Assembly: GCF_030268065.1 (NCBI RefSeq)
Contig: NZ_BSDD01000003.1
Location: forward strand, 485,451 to 549,450
From: Geothrix rubra
GTDB taxonomy: Bacteria > Acidobacteriota > Holophagae > Holophagales > Holophagaceae
DNA length: 64,000 nucleotides
Direction of reading: 5' to 3'
Shown here piece by piece: positions 32,204 to 39,586 of the stretch (positions are counted from its first letter, which is position 1; each line of letters starts with the position of its first letter). The notes under the pieces are model-generated. The model had not been told where the DNA came from. It did not search any database and saw only the letters and a list, made by a program, of their open reading frames with translations. Both the position numbers and the translations under genes were made by a program.

Positions 32204-32674
32204 CTAGGCTACATCGTGGATGGTCTTCAGTTCCAGGATCTCGAAGCGCCGGATGCCGGCGGGAATCTGGACGCGCACCTCGCTGCCCTCTTCCTGGCCC
32301 ACCAGGGCCGAGCCGATGGGGGAGCTGATGCTGAGGTGGTGGGCGTGCCCGTCGAGCTCCTCCGGCAGCACCAGCTTGTAGGTGAACTCCTCTTCGGAAT
32401 CCAGGTCCAGGATGGTGACTTCGGAACCGTAGGCCACGCGGGTCTTGGGCAGGCGGCTGATGTCGAGGCTGGCCACCTCGGCGATGCGCTTCTCCAGCGT
32501 CACCATCTTGTTCTGGAACATGTCGCGCTTGGCGAGGGCCTGCTCGTACTCGGCGTTCTCGGACAGGTCGCCCTGGCCGGCGGCCCGGGCGATCTCCTGG
32601 GGGATGTCCACCAGGAGGGCCTGCTTGATGTCCTTGAGTTCCTTCTCGAGCTTGACGAGGACGTGCTTGGGCAT
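32204..32674 (-). CDS. greA: Transcription elongation factor GreA
   Basis: GreA enters the RNA polymerase secondary channel and stimulates cleavage of backtracked transcripts. The 156 residues have an N-terminal coiled coil with the catalytic-tip motif GDLSENAEY (35-43; Asp36 and Glu39 correspond to the Mg-coordinating acidic pair) and a C-terminal FKBP-like domain with [18 protein letters not shown]. The length matches the family (about 158). The start [13 protein letters not shown] at 32674 has GGAAG five bases upstream; reading further upstream runs into the acyltransferase gene. Its start lies 35 bases from the end of that gene. Confidence 0.93.
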   Translation of the reverse strand: MPKHVLVKLEKELKDIKQALLVDIPQEIARAAGQGDLSENAEYEQALAKRDMFQNKMVTLEKRIAEVASLDISRLPKTRVAYGSEVTILDLDSEEEFTYKLVLPEELDGHAHHLSISSPIGSALVGQEEGSEVRVQIPAGIRRFEILELKTIHDVA

Positions 32675-32709
32675 GGGACTTCCGGAAAAAGGAAGGGTCG
32701 GGGACCCGG

Positions 32710-33687
32710 TTACAAGGTGGGAGAAGACAACGATTCTAGCCAGTCTGAGGGCGGGAGCGGAGCCGGCAGGGGATTCCCCTCGCCGGGCCGGGTCTTGAAG
32801 CGGCGGTGCATCCAGAACCACCAGCGGGGGTCCTTCCGGATCTGGGCCTCGATCCGGGCGGTCATGAGCTGGGTGGCCACCCAGGCATCCCGGGCGGCGT
32901 CGCCCGTGACGGGCACCTCGAAGGGCGGCTCGAAGCGGACGGTAAAGGTGCCGTCCCCGTTGGGCCAGCTGAAGACCGGCAGCACCGGCAGGCCGTACCG
33001 GGCGGCCAGGCCCCCGGCCGTGCCAAAGGTGGAGGCCCACTGGCCCAGGAACTTCACCCAGAGGCCCATGGTGAGGGCGTCCTGGTCCAGCAGGAAGCCC
33101 ACGCCCTCGCCGGCCTTGAGGGCCTTGAGGGTCTCCCGCATGGCCCCGTCCTTGAGGATCACGCGGTTGCCGAAGCGGGTGCGGAAGGCCAGGGAGACCG
33201 GCTCCAGCAGCGGGTTGTCCAGCTCGCGGCCGATGACGGCCAGGGTCCGCCCCAGGCGGCTCTGGCCCAGGGCGATGGCCTCCCAGTTCCCGTAGTGGCC
33301 CGTGAGCTGGATGAAGCCCTTCCCCCGGGCCTTCACCGCGTCGAAGTGTTCCAGGCCCTCGACCTTGACCCAGCGGTCCAGCTCCTCGGGGGTGGCCCGG
33401 CGCAGGCGCAGCAGGCCCACGAAGAGGGCGCCGAAGTGCTTGAAGCAGGCCCGGGAGAGGGCCCGGGTGCCGGCCTCGTCCAGGCCCAGGTCCGCGAAGC
33501 GGAGGTTCTCCCGCACGATGCGGCGGTGCCGGGGGTCCGCCCAGTAGAAGGCCAGCCCGGCGGCCTCGCCGATCGTCTGGACCGTGGCCCAGGGCAGGTG
33601 GCCCAGCACCCCGTCCAGCGCCCGGAAGACCCCGTACTCCAGGCGGTGCCGGAGGGTCGGGGCGGTCTCGGGGATGCGGGTGGCCAA
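32710..33687 (-). CDS. LpxL/HtrB-type lipid A acyltransferase
   Basis: A membrane-associated acyltransferase of the lauroyl/myristoyl transferase family that adds secondary acyl chains to lipid A. The catalytic HX4E is seen in HYGNWE, followed by the family segments VIGRELDNP and GVGFLLDQD. The start is assigned to the TTG at 33687 (325 residues): the longer frame from 33753 would run across a hairpin with a T-run that looks like the terminator of the upstream arcA gene. Length then fits the roughly 300-residue family. It points to an LPS-containing outer membrane. Confidence 0.87.
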   Translation of the reverse strand: MATRIPETAPTLRHRLEYGVFRALDGVLGHLPWATVQTIGEAAGLAFYWADPRHRRIVRENLRFADLGLDEAGTRALSRACFKHFGALFVGLLRLRRATPEELDRWVKVEGLEHFDAVKARGKGFIQLTGHYGNWEAIALGQSRLGRTLAVIGRELDNPLLEPVSLAFRTRFGNRVILKDGAMRETLKALKAGEGVGFLLDQDALTMGLWVKFLGQWASTFGTAGGLAARYGLPVLPVFSWPNGDGTFTVRFEPPFEVPVTGDAARDAWVATQLMTARIEAQIRKDPRWWFWMHRRFKTRPGEGNPLPAPLPPSDWLESLSSPTL

Positions 33688-33699
33688 GGGCGGGGTCCC

Positions 33700-33732
33700 A
33701 AAAAAAAGGGGCGCCTCGAAGGTTCGAGGCGC
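33700..33732 (-). terminator. Rho-independent terminator after arcA
   Basis: Read on the minus strand, the stem GCGCCTCGAA-CCTTCGAGGCGC is followed by CCCC and eight T residues. It lies 65 bases past the arcA stop and just before the lpxL-type gene, separating the two transcripts. Confidence 0.85.
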
Positions 33733-33796
33733 GAAGGGGAAGTCTAGCAGCAAAGGGCGGTCGTGCTTCTAGACCCCTGTTTGCTTTACTTGGATA

Positions 33797-35098
33797 TCAA
33801 CGTCCGGTGCGGGAGAGGGGCATGGTCATGCACCGCGGGCCGCCCCGGGCCCGGCTCAGCTCGGCGCTCTCGATCTGGATGAGGTATTTCCTCCCGTCCA
33901 GCAGGTCGAGGGACGCATCGGCCAGGAGCTGCCGTTCCGTGAGCACCCGGTAGCCGGCCTTGGCCAGCTCGTCGGCCGTGGCCAGGTTCCGGCGGTAGCT
34001 GGTGATGACCCCGGGGGCCAGGGCGAAGGCGTTGGCGCCGTCCGTCCACTGCTCCCGCTGCTGCCGGATGTAGTCCTGGCCCCCGCAGAAGATGGGCCGG
34101 AGGTCGATGCCCAGGCCCTTCAGGGCCGCCAGCAGGTTGGGCTGGGTGGTGAAGCGGAGCTCCTGGTGGCGGAGGTCCATCACCACCACGTTCAGCAGCT
34201 CCCGGCTGCCGTCCGTGAAGTAGGGCGGGTAGACCAGGCACTCGTCCTCGCTGATGCGGGTGAAGATGGTGTCCAGGTGCATGGCGGCGCGCTTCTTGGG
34301 CATGAGCACCATGACCAGGTGCTCGAAGCGCCCCTCCCCCGCCACGTGGTCCGCCCGCAGGCTCTCGGCCAGGCAGGTGATGGCGTCCGTGGTGCTGCGC
34401 TCGGAGCAGCCCACCACCAGCACCTTGTCGGACACCACGAGGATGTCGCCGCCCTCCAGGCTCACCGGGGCCTTGATCTCGCCCCGGATGAGGGGGTTCA
34501 CCTGGTCGAACCACTTGTCCTGGTCCGTGAGGTGCCGCAGGCGCGGGTGGTGCCGGAAGATGGTGCTGAGGATGAGCGGCTCCCGCTCCCGGGCCCAGGT
34601 GGCCATGGCGTTCACGCTGTAGCCGTCGCCGATGACCGAGGCCGGGTCCCGCATGAACAGCAGGTTGGGGATGGGCCGCAGCCGGTAGTCGAACTCCTGC
34701 TCCCAGGGGGTGTGGCTGGGCATGTCGTCCCAGGGCACGCCCGTGATGACGCTGCGGGCCGCCTGGGCCGAAGGCATGTCCCGCAGCAGGTTGCAGGTTT
34801 CGTCGGGAAGGCCCGCCAGGCGGCGCAGGTCCTCGATGAAGGCCAGCTTCACCCCCTCGTCCGCCAGGGCCTCCACGAAGAGGTCCTGCACGTCCAGCAC
34901 CTCGTCCGCCACCCGGGCCAGCACCTGGCGGAAGAGGGCGTGCTCCTGCCGGGCATGGTCGCCGAAGAGGATGTCGTCGAAGAGGAGCTTCTCCATCATG
35001 CCGGGGACCATGAGGTCCACCTCGGGGCCGGGGTCGTGGACCACCACCTGCTTGAGGCGGGCGATCTCCGAGAAGACCGAGAGCTGGATGGGCTGCAT
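33797..35098 (-). CDS. arcA: Arginine deiminase
   Basis: Converts L-arginine to citrulline and ammonia, the first step of the arginine deiminase pathway. The 433 residues carry the guanidino-group-modifying signatures: SEIARLKQVVVH near the N-terminus, FMRDPASVIGDG, SLEGGDILV, MHLDTIFT (catalytic His and Asp) and, near the C-terminus, GGPRCMTMPL with nucleophile Cys423. The ATG at 35098 is preferred over one at 35203 that adds a basic tail. No arcB, arcC or arcD lies nearby, so the enzyme may serve nitrogen or acid-stress metabolism rather than a complete ATP-yielding pathway. Confidence 0.93.
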   Translation of the reverse strand: MQPIQLSVFSEIARLKQVVVHDPGPEVDLMVPGMMEKLLFDDILFGDHARQEHALFRQVLARVADEVLDVQDLFVEALADEGVKLAFIEDLRRLAGLPDETCNLLRDMPSAQAARSVITGVPWDDMPSHTPWEQEFDYRLRPIPNLLFMRDPASVIGDGYSVNAMATWAREREPLILSTIFRHHPRLRHLTDQDKWFDQVNPLIRGEIKAPVSLEGGDILVVSDKVLVVGCSERSTTDAITCLAESLRADHVAGEGRFEHLVMVLMPKKRAAMHLDTIFTRISEDECLVYPPYFTDGSRELLNVVVMDLRHQELRFTTQPNLLAALKGLGIDLRPIFCGGQDYIRQQREQWTDGANAFALAPGVITSYRRNLATADELAKAGYRVLTERQLLADASLDLLDGRKYLIQIESAELSRARGGPRCMTMPLSRTGR

Positions 35099-35189
35099 GC
35101 AAGTACCCCGTGGGTCCGGAATCGTCCAGGCTAGCACGCGGGCCCTGGCCTTCCGAGGCCGCGTACCCGTCAGAGGACCCCGGGGTTCC

Positions 35190-35217
35190 TTATTCTTTAC
35201 CAATTTAGTCGGAATTT
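35190..35217 (+). promoter_or_regulatory. IscR/Rrf2-like operator ahead of peroxiredoxin
   Basis: TTTACC (35196-35201) lies in an element whose core is CAATTTAGTCGGAATT. Over 21 aligned positions it shares 16 with the element at 1038-1058 before sufB, and the -35-like hexamer sits at the same place in both. A good -10 is not visible. It lies about 81 bases before the gene start. Confidence 0.5.
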
Positions 35218-35297
35218 TGCTTGATGCCCGGGGAGGGCCGTCTTAGCCTGTTTATTCCCACACAATTCCGGGGCGATCCCCGATCGGAGGCAATCCC

Positions 35298-35879
35298 ATG
35301 GCCGCATTCGTCACCCAGCCCGCGCCCGACTTCAAGGCCAAGGCCCTCGTCAACGGCGAGTTCAAGGAGATCTCCCTGTCCGACTACAAGGGCAAGAAGG
35401 TGGTCCTCTTCTTCTACCCCCTCGATTTCACCTTCGTGTGCCCCACGGAGATCCTGGCCTTCGCCGACGCCATCAAGGAGTTCGAGGCCCGCAACACCCA
35501 GGTCATCGGCGTGAGCGTGGACTCCCACTTCAGCCACTGGGCCTGGGCCAACACCCCCCGCAAGGAGGGCGGCATCCAGGGCGTGAGCTTCCCCCTGGTC
35601 TCCGACCTGAACAAGACCATCGCCCAGGACTACGGCGTCCTGCTGCCCGCCGGCATCAGCCTGCGCGGCCTCTTCATCATCAACACCAAGGGCGAGCTGA
35701 AGCACATCACCGTGAACCACAACGACCTGGGCCGCAGCGTGGACGAGGTCCTGCGCCTCCTCGACGCCATCGACTTCACCGAAGAGCACGGCGAAGTCTG
35801 CCCCGCCAACTGGCACAAGGGCGAAAAAGCGATGAAGCCCACGTTCGATGGCCTCAAGGCCTATGCTTCCGCCAAGTAA
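35298..35879 (+). CDS. Typical 2-Cys peroxiredoxin (AhpC/Prx1 family)
   Basis: Reduces hydrogen peroxide and organic peroxides with electrons from thioredoxin or AhpF-like partners. The 193 residues have the peroxidatic Cys48 in [10 protein letters not shown], the conserved Arg and Thr of the active site, and the resolving Cys168 in EVCPANW followed by a YF-free C-terminal tail. The length is typical for Prx1/AhpC. No ahpF is nearby. The upstream operator suggests joint control with the suf operon. A hairpin terminator follows at 35901. Confidence 0.94.
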   Translation: MAAFVTQPAPDFKAKALVNGEFKEISLSDYKGKKVVLFFYPLDFTFVCPTEILAFADAIKEFEARNTQVIGVSVDSHFSHWAWANTPRKEGGIQGVSFPLVSDLNKTIAQDYGVLLPAGISLRGLFIINTKGELKHITVNHNDLGRSVDEVLRLLDAIDFTEEHGEVCPANWHKGEKAMKPTFDGLKAYASAK

Positions 35880-35900
35880 TATCGGAACCACCGCGATGGA

Positions 35901-35940
35901 GGGGCGCCGCAGGGCGCCCCTTCTGCTTCATCGCTTTTTT
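35901..35940 (+). terminator. Terminator after peroxiredoxin
   Basis: Stem GGGGCGCC-GCAG-GGCGCCCC (35901-35920), followed after 14 bases by six T residues (35935-35940), 21 bases after the stop codon. Confidence 0.7.
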
Positions 35941-35948
35941 GGGCCATG

Positions 35949-36132
35949 ACCATCCGACAGCAGCGCAGCGGATGGAGGATAGGACCGCATCGGCGCAGCC
36001 GATGGCGGGGGCAAAGCCCCGAGGGCCGGAGCCCCGAGTCACCATCCGACCGAAGCGCAGCGAAGGGAGGATAGGACCGCATCGGCGCAGCCGATGGCGG
36101 GGGCAAAGCCCCGAGGGGCGGAGCCCCGAGTC
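35949..36132. repeat. 92-bp tandem repeat, two copies
   Basis: Units begin at 35949 and 36041 (ACCATCCGAC) and contain GGAGGATAGGACCGCATCGG and the stem-forming GGGGCAAAGCCCC. The two differ at only a few bases near their starts. Part of the unit recurs, inverted, at 8755-8797. The gap 35880-36235 holds no gene, only the terminator, this repeat and the gene-tail remnant at 36139. Confidence 0.85.
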
Positions 36133-36138
36133 AGGCCG

Positions 36139-36174
36139 ACCTTCGACGGGCTGAAAGCCTAAGCTTCCACCAAG
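36139..36174 (+). pseudogene. Remnant of a second peroxiredoxin 3' end
   Basis: These 36 bases match the last codons of the peroxiredoxin gene (35841-35876) at 29 positions. Read in the same frame, they encode TFDGLKA-stop-ASTK against [12 protein letters not shown]. Five of the seven differences are silent third-position changes, as expected for a diverged gene copy rather than a recent duplication. The 92-bp repeats lie between the gene and this tail. Confidence 0.6.
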
Positions 36175-36235
36175 GCGCCCGCTTCGCGTACGCCCCCGGA
36201 CTCCGGTTAGTCTGGCTGCTCTCCCGGAACCGCCC

Positions 36236-36844
36236 ATGCCGCCCCCCCCTTCCCTTCCCGCCCTGCCGCCCGGCCTGCACCAGGCCCGGGGCTGGTTCTG
36301 GCGGGCCTTCGGCCACGCCTACCTGCGGGTGGGCGGCTGGCGCTTCGAGGGCGCCTTCCCCGAGGAGCCCCGGTTCGTGGCCATCGTGGCCCCCCACACC
36401 TCGAACTGGGATTTCACCCTGGGTGTGGCGGCGGTGTGGGCCCTCGGCCTGCGGGTCTCCTGGCTGGGCAAGCACACGCTCTTCAAGGCCCCCTTCAAGG
36501 GCTTCCTGGAGCGCCTGGGGGGCATTCCCGTGAACCGGCGCGCCCCCCACGGCGTGGTGGAGGGCTGCATCCGGGCCTTCGAGGCGGCCCCGGCCCTCAT
36601 GCTGGCCCTGGCCCCCGAGGGCACGCGGAAGGGCGTGAGCCAGTGGAAGACGGGCTTCTACCGGATCGCGGTCGAGGCCGGGGTGCCCATCTTCCCCATC
36701 GGCTTCGACTTCCGGACCCACGCCATCCGCCTCATGCCGGTCTTCCATCCCAGCGGCAGCCTGGAAGCGGACCTGCCCCGCCTCCAGGCCCTGTTCCGCG
36801 AGGTGCACGGCCTCCGCGAACGCCCCGGGAAGGTCCCGGCCTAG
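36236..36844 (+). CDS. PlsC-like lysophospholipid acyltransferase
   Basis: The 202-residue protein carries the acyltransferase motifs in order: APHTSNWD (HX4D, about 52-59), GKHTLFK, LGGIPVNR and ALAPEGTR (EGTR, about 124-131). It probably transfers an acyl chain to a lysophospholipid or glycolipid; the short length and HTSNWD form resemble the stand-alone glycerol-acyltransferase family rather than canonical PlsC. There is no clear membrane anchor. It is convergent with the DUF3501 gene, the two ends overlapping by four bases. Confidence 0.85.
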   Translation: MPPPPSLPALPPGLHQARGWFWRAFGHAYLRVGGWRFEGAFPEEPRFVAIVAPHTSNWDFTLGVAAVWALGLRVSWLGKHTLFKAPFKGFLERLGGIPVNRRAPHGVVEGCIRAFEAAPALMLALAPEGTRKGVSQWKTGFYRIAVEAGVPIFPIGFDFRTHAIRLMPVFHPSGSLEADLPRLQALFREVHGLRERPGKVPA

Positions 36845-37395
36845 CCCGCCAGGTCCTCCTTCAGGGCCCGGGCGGTCTCCCGGGAGAAGGGCACCTCCGC
36901 CGCCAGGCCGGGGAAGGTGATCTGGATCCCCACGGGCTCCCCGCCGCCCACGGGGAAGCGGAGGAACTGCACGGAGGAGAGCCGGTCCTCGTCCATCTGC
37001 GCCTCGTCCCAGCGGGCGGGCACGGCGCGGCCGTCGGCCAGGAGCAGGAGCACCTGGCCCGGCAGGCCGCGCCAGGCCCGCAGGAGCCGGGTCCGCTCTG
37101 CCGGATCGTCGATCTCGATGAGGAGGGTGCAGCCCAGATCCCCCGCCTCGCCCAGCAGGGCGTTGTAGGTCTCCAGCTCGTGGCGGATGTCGGCTTCGCG
37201 CACGAGCTGCTCGGCCCGGACCATCTCCTGCACCTGGTAGCGGACGGTCTCCGGGTTCTCGAAGAGGAAGGTGAGGTGCTCGCCCACGTGGACCCGGCGC
37301 AGGTCCTTGGCCTTCATGGCCGAGGCGCGGAGGGCCTCCCGGCGCTCGCCGTAGGTGACGAAGTCGAGGATCTCCTCGCGGGCGACGGGTCTCAC
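36841..37395 (-). CDS. DUF3501 family protein
   Basis: The 184-residue product (RPVAREEILDFVTYGERRE at the start, VGEHLTFLFENPETVRYQVQEM near residue 39) belongs to DUF3501, a family found next to rubrerythrin and a CCG-domain Fe-S protein in many anaerobic or microaerophilic bacteria. It has no predicted catalytic motif. The GTG start at 37395 overlaps the stop of the Fe-S gene (GTGA), so translation is coupled. It is the last gene of the three-gene rubrerythrin operon. Confidence 0.85.
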   Translation of the reverse strand: MRPVAREEILDFVTYGERREALRASAMKAKDLRRVHVGEHLTFLFENPETVRYQVQEMVRAEQLVREADIRHELETYNALLGEAGDLGCTLLIEIDDPAERTRLLRAWRGLPGQVLLLLADGRAVPARWDEAQMDEDRLSSVQFLRFPVGGGEPVGIQITFPGLAAEVPFSRETARALKEDLAG

Positions 37396-38792
37396 GGCTG
37401 CTCCTGCTTCGGCGGCACGGGCGTGGGGAAGCCGTCCCTGCGGTAGGCCCGGGCCAGGATGGTCATGGGGTGGAGGGCGCGGCGCCCGGCGTGCTGCTCG
37501 AACTGGAGGCCCGCCAGGGGGCACTCCGTGGCCCAGACCTCCGCGGCCTCCTGGCCCTGCATGCCCTGGAAGGCCTTGGCCCCGACGCGGGCGCTGGCCT
37601 CGAAGGAGTCGGACTTCATGGCGTAGGTGCCGTCGTGGCCGCAGCACTCCATCACCGTGCCCATCGTCACGCCGGGGATCTTCCGCAGCAGGTCGCGGCC
37701 CTTGAAGCCGATGGCCTGGGCCCGCAGGTGGCAGGGGGCGTGGTAGGCGATGGGGCCCGGGGTGGATTCGAAATTCCAGTCGGCCCGGGGCTCGTTCCGG
37801 ATGCTCCAGAGGAACTCGCCCGTGTCGCGCACGGCCTCCGCCAGCTGCTTGGCCCGCTCGCGGTCCTCTCCCTCCAGCAGCTCCGGGTATTCCCGGCGCA
37901 GCATCATGGCGCAGGTGGGGTTGATGACCAGCACCTTGGAGCCCGCCGCCACGTGGGGCATGAGGACGTCGAGGTTCTGCTTCGCCTGCTTCCGCAGGGT
38001 TTCGAGGTCACCGTGCTCCCAGGCCGGCATGCCGCAGCAGACCAGGCCGCCCACGCACTTGGCCTGGCAGCCGTTCTTCTCCAGCACCTCCAGGGTGTCC
38101 TTCCCGATCTGGGGCTCGTTGTGCTGCACGTAGCAGGTCTGGAAGAGCACCGCCTCGTGGCCGGTGTCCGCGGCTAGCTTGCCGCTCTTGCCGGCCCAGG
38201 CCTCGAAGGTGGCGGAGGCGAATTCGGGCAGGTGGGCCTTCGGATGGATGCCCAGCACCTTGTCCATGAACCAGCGGTGGACGGCCACGCGGTTCATGAC
38301 GTTGGCCATGCCGAGGCTGGCCCGGGCCATCGTGCCCGCCAGGTCCGGGTTGCCGAGCACCCGCTCCTGGAGGCTGAAGCCCTCGCGGCGGTGGCGCACG
38401 GCCTGGTAGCGGTGGACCAGCTTGGGGAAGTCCAGGGCGAAGGCGTGGCCCTCCCGGGGCGTGTACGGGCACTGCACCTCGCAGAGCTTGCACTGGAAGC
38501 AGTCGTCCATGATGCCGTCGCGCTCGGCGGCGCTGAGGGCGCGGACGTCGCCCTCGTGCTTCGCGTCCAGGAGGCCGAAGAGCCCCGGGAAGCTGTCGCA
38601 GTACTTGAAGCACATGCGGCAGCCATGGCAGATCTCGAAGGCCCGCTCCACCTCCGTCTTCAGGAGGCCCTCGTCCCAGTAGCCGGGCTCCCGGGGGTCG
38701 TAGATCGTCCCCGGCCCGGCCTGGTAGCTGATGCGCTCGCCGGGGGTGGTGTCCGGACGGGCGTGGTCGCCGACCTCGTAGCGCTCGGCCAT
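37392..38792 (-). CDS. CCG-domain Fe-S oxidoreductase (heterodisulfide reductase/GlpC-like)
   Basis: The 466 residues have an N-terminal di-cluster ferredoxin domain, with CHGCRMCFKYC (Cys55, 58, 61, 65) and CFQCKLCEVQC (Cys98, 101, 104, 108), each followed by Pro or acidic residues. Two cysteine-rich CCG domains follow, seen in GLVCCGMP and MECCGHDG, as in HdrB and GlpC. It should relay electrons, probably toward rubrerythrin, given its fixed neighbours. It lies between rubrerythrin (79 bases upstream, with a hairpin repeat in the gap) and DUF3501 (overlapping). Confidence 0.9.
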   Translation of the reverse strand: MAERYEVGDHARPDTTPGERISYQAGPGTIYDPREPGYWDEGLLKTEVERAFEICHGCRMCFKYCDSFPGLFGLLDAKHEGDVRALSAAERDGIMDDCFQCKLCEVQCPYTPREGHAFALDFPKLVHRYQAVRHRREGFSLQERVLGNPDLAGTMARASLGMANVMNRVAVHRWFMDKVLGIHPKAHLPEFASATFEAWAGKSGKLAADTGHEAVLFQTCYVQHNEPQIGKDTLEVLEKNGCQAKCVGGLVCCGMPAWEHGDLETLRKQAKQNLDVLMPHVAAGSKVLVINPTCAMMLRREYPELLEGEDRERAKQLAEAVRDTGEFLWSIRNEPRADWNFESTPGPIAYHAPCHLRAQAIGFKGRDLLRKIPGVTMGTVMECCGHDGTYAMKSDSFEASARVGAKAFQGMQGQEAAEVWATECPLAGLQFEQHAGRRALHPMTILARAYRRDGFPTPVPPKQEQP

Positions 38793-38806
38793 GGCTCACC
38801 TCGAAG

Positions 38807-38868
38807 GAAGGAACCGCGAATGACGCGAAGGCTCGCGAATGGAACCCTTCGCGCCATTCGCGGTTTCG
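38807..38868. repeat. Hairpin repeat in the rubrerythrin operon
   Basis: AACCGCGAATGACGCGAAGG (38811-38830) and CCCTTCGCGCCATTCGCGGTT (split around 38845-38865) are inverted, with GCTCGCGAATGGAA between them. It sits between rubrerythrin and the Fe-S gene, as the CGCCAAGA elements do in the suf operon. Confidence 0.7.
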
Positions 38869-38871
38869 TTT

Positions 38872-39291
38872 CTAGCTGATGCTGTCGAGCATCTTCTGGA
38901 AGCGGCCGGCGTGGCTCTTCTCGGCCTTGGCCAGGGTCTCGAACCAGTCGGCGATCTCGGGGAAGCCCTCCTGCCGCGCGGCCTTGGCCATGCCCGGGTA
39001 CATGTCCGTGTACTCGTGGGTCTCGCCCGCGATGGCGGCCTTCAGGTTCAGGGCCGTGTCGCCGATGGGCAGGTCCGTGGCGGGGTCGCCGACGGCCTTC
39101 AGGTAGTCGAGGTGGCCATGGGCATGGCCCGTCTCGCCGTCCGCGGTCTCCTTGAAGTTGCCGGCCACCTCGGGGTAGCCCTCGATGTCCGCCACCTTGG
39201 CGAAGTAGAGGTAGCGGCGGTTGGCCTGGCTCTCGCCCGCGAAGGCGTCCTTCAGGTTCTGGTGGGTCTTGGTCCCCTTGAGGTTGGGCAT
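38872..39291 (-). CDS. rbr: Rubrerythrin (erythrin type, no rubredoxin domain)
   Basis: A di-iron peroxidase that detoxifies hydrogen peroxide in anaerobes and microaerophiles. The 139 residues hold the four-helix ferritin-like core with the iron ligands Glu20, Glu53/His56, Glu90/Glu93 and Glu124/His127 (in [24 protein letters not shown] and AEKSHAGR). The C-terminal rubredoxin CxxC domain is missing, so electrons must come from elsewhere, probably the CCG Fe-S protein in the same operon. AGGAGC precedes the ATG by five bases. A strong sigma-54 promoter lies at 39347-39362. Confidence 0.92.
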   Translation of the reverse strand: MPNLKGTKTHQNLKDAFAGESQANRRYLYFAKVADIEGYPEVAGNFKETADGETGHAHGHLDYLKAVGDPATDLPIGDTALNLKAAIAGETHEYTDMYPGMAKAARQEGFPEIADWFETLAKAEKSHAGRFQKMLDSIS

Positions 39292-39346
39292 GGGCGCTCC
39301 TGTGGGATGCGGAGGGGGATCCTCCGAGGGATGGGAACCTCAGGAC

Positions 39347-39362
39347 AGCAGGGGGCGTGCCA
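39347..39362 (-). promoter_or_regulatory. Sigma-54 promoter of the rubrerythrin operon
   Basis: On the minus strand the bases read TGGCACGCCCCCTGCT, matching the -24/-12 consensus TGGCAC-N5-TTGCW with a single mismatch. The invariant GG and GC are correctly spaced. It would start transcription about 45 bases before the rubrerythrin ATG. Confidence 0.75.
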
Positions 39363-39412
39363 AATGATTTATTTGTTTCATTTCAAATTTTACAGAAATA
39401 CACAAGCCCCCA

Positions 39413-39452
39413 TTCAACCGATATTTCGTTGAAATTCGATCGAATTCAACGA
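39413..39452. promoter_or_regulatory. Palindromic activator site between rubrerythrin and its regulator
   Basis: An AT-rich island holds TTCAAC (39413-39418), GTTGAA (39428-39433) and TTCAAC (39445-39450). The latter pair form a 27-base inverted repeat TCGTTGAA-N11-TTCAACGA (39426-39452). It lies about 65-105 bases upstream of the sigma-54 promoter, a normal distance for an enhancer. The rest of 39292-39586 holds no gene; the inverted pair GGTGACA (39469-39475) and TGTCACC (39580-39586) near the activator start may be a second site. Confidence 0.55.
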
Positions 39453-39586
39453 ATCCACCCTCATTTCGGTGACATCCGCCCTCCTCCACCCCGCCCGGAC
39501 CGGTCTGTCCCCCTCTCCGTCGCCTGAAACCCACGGCTTTTCTCGTCCTGGACAGCCTCCACGGATCACGATATATCGGTGTCACC

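Noticed and set aside
33688..33753. A longer start for the LpxL-type gene
   Set aside because: The extension spans a hairpin plus T-run that terminates the upstream arcA transcript, and it encodes nothing family-like.
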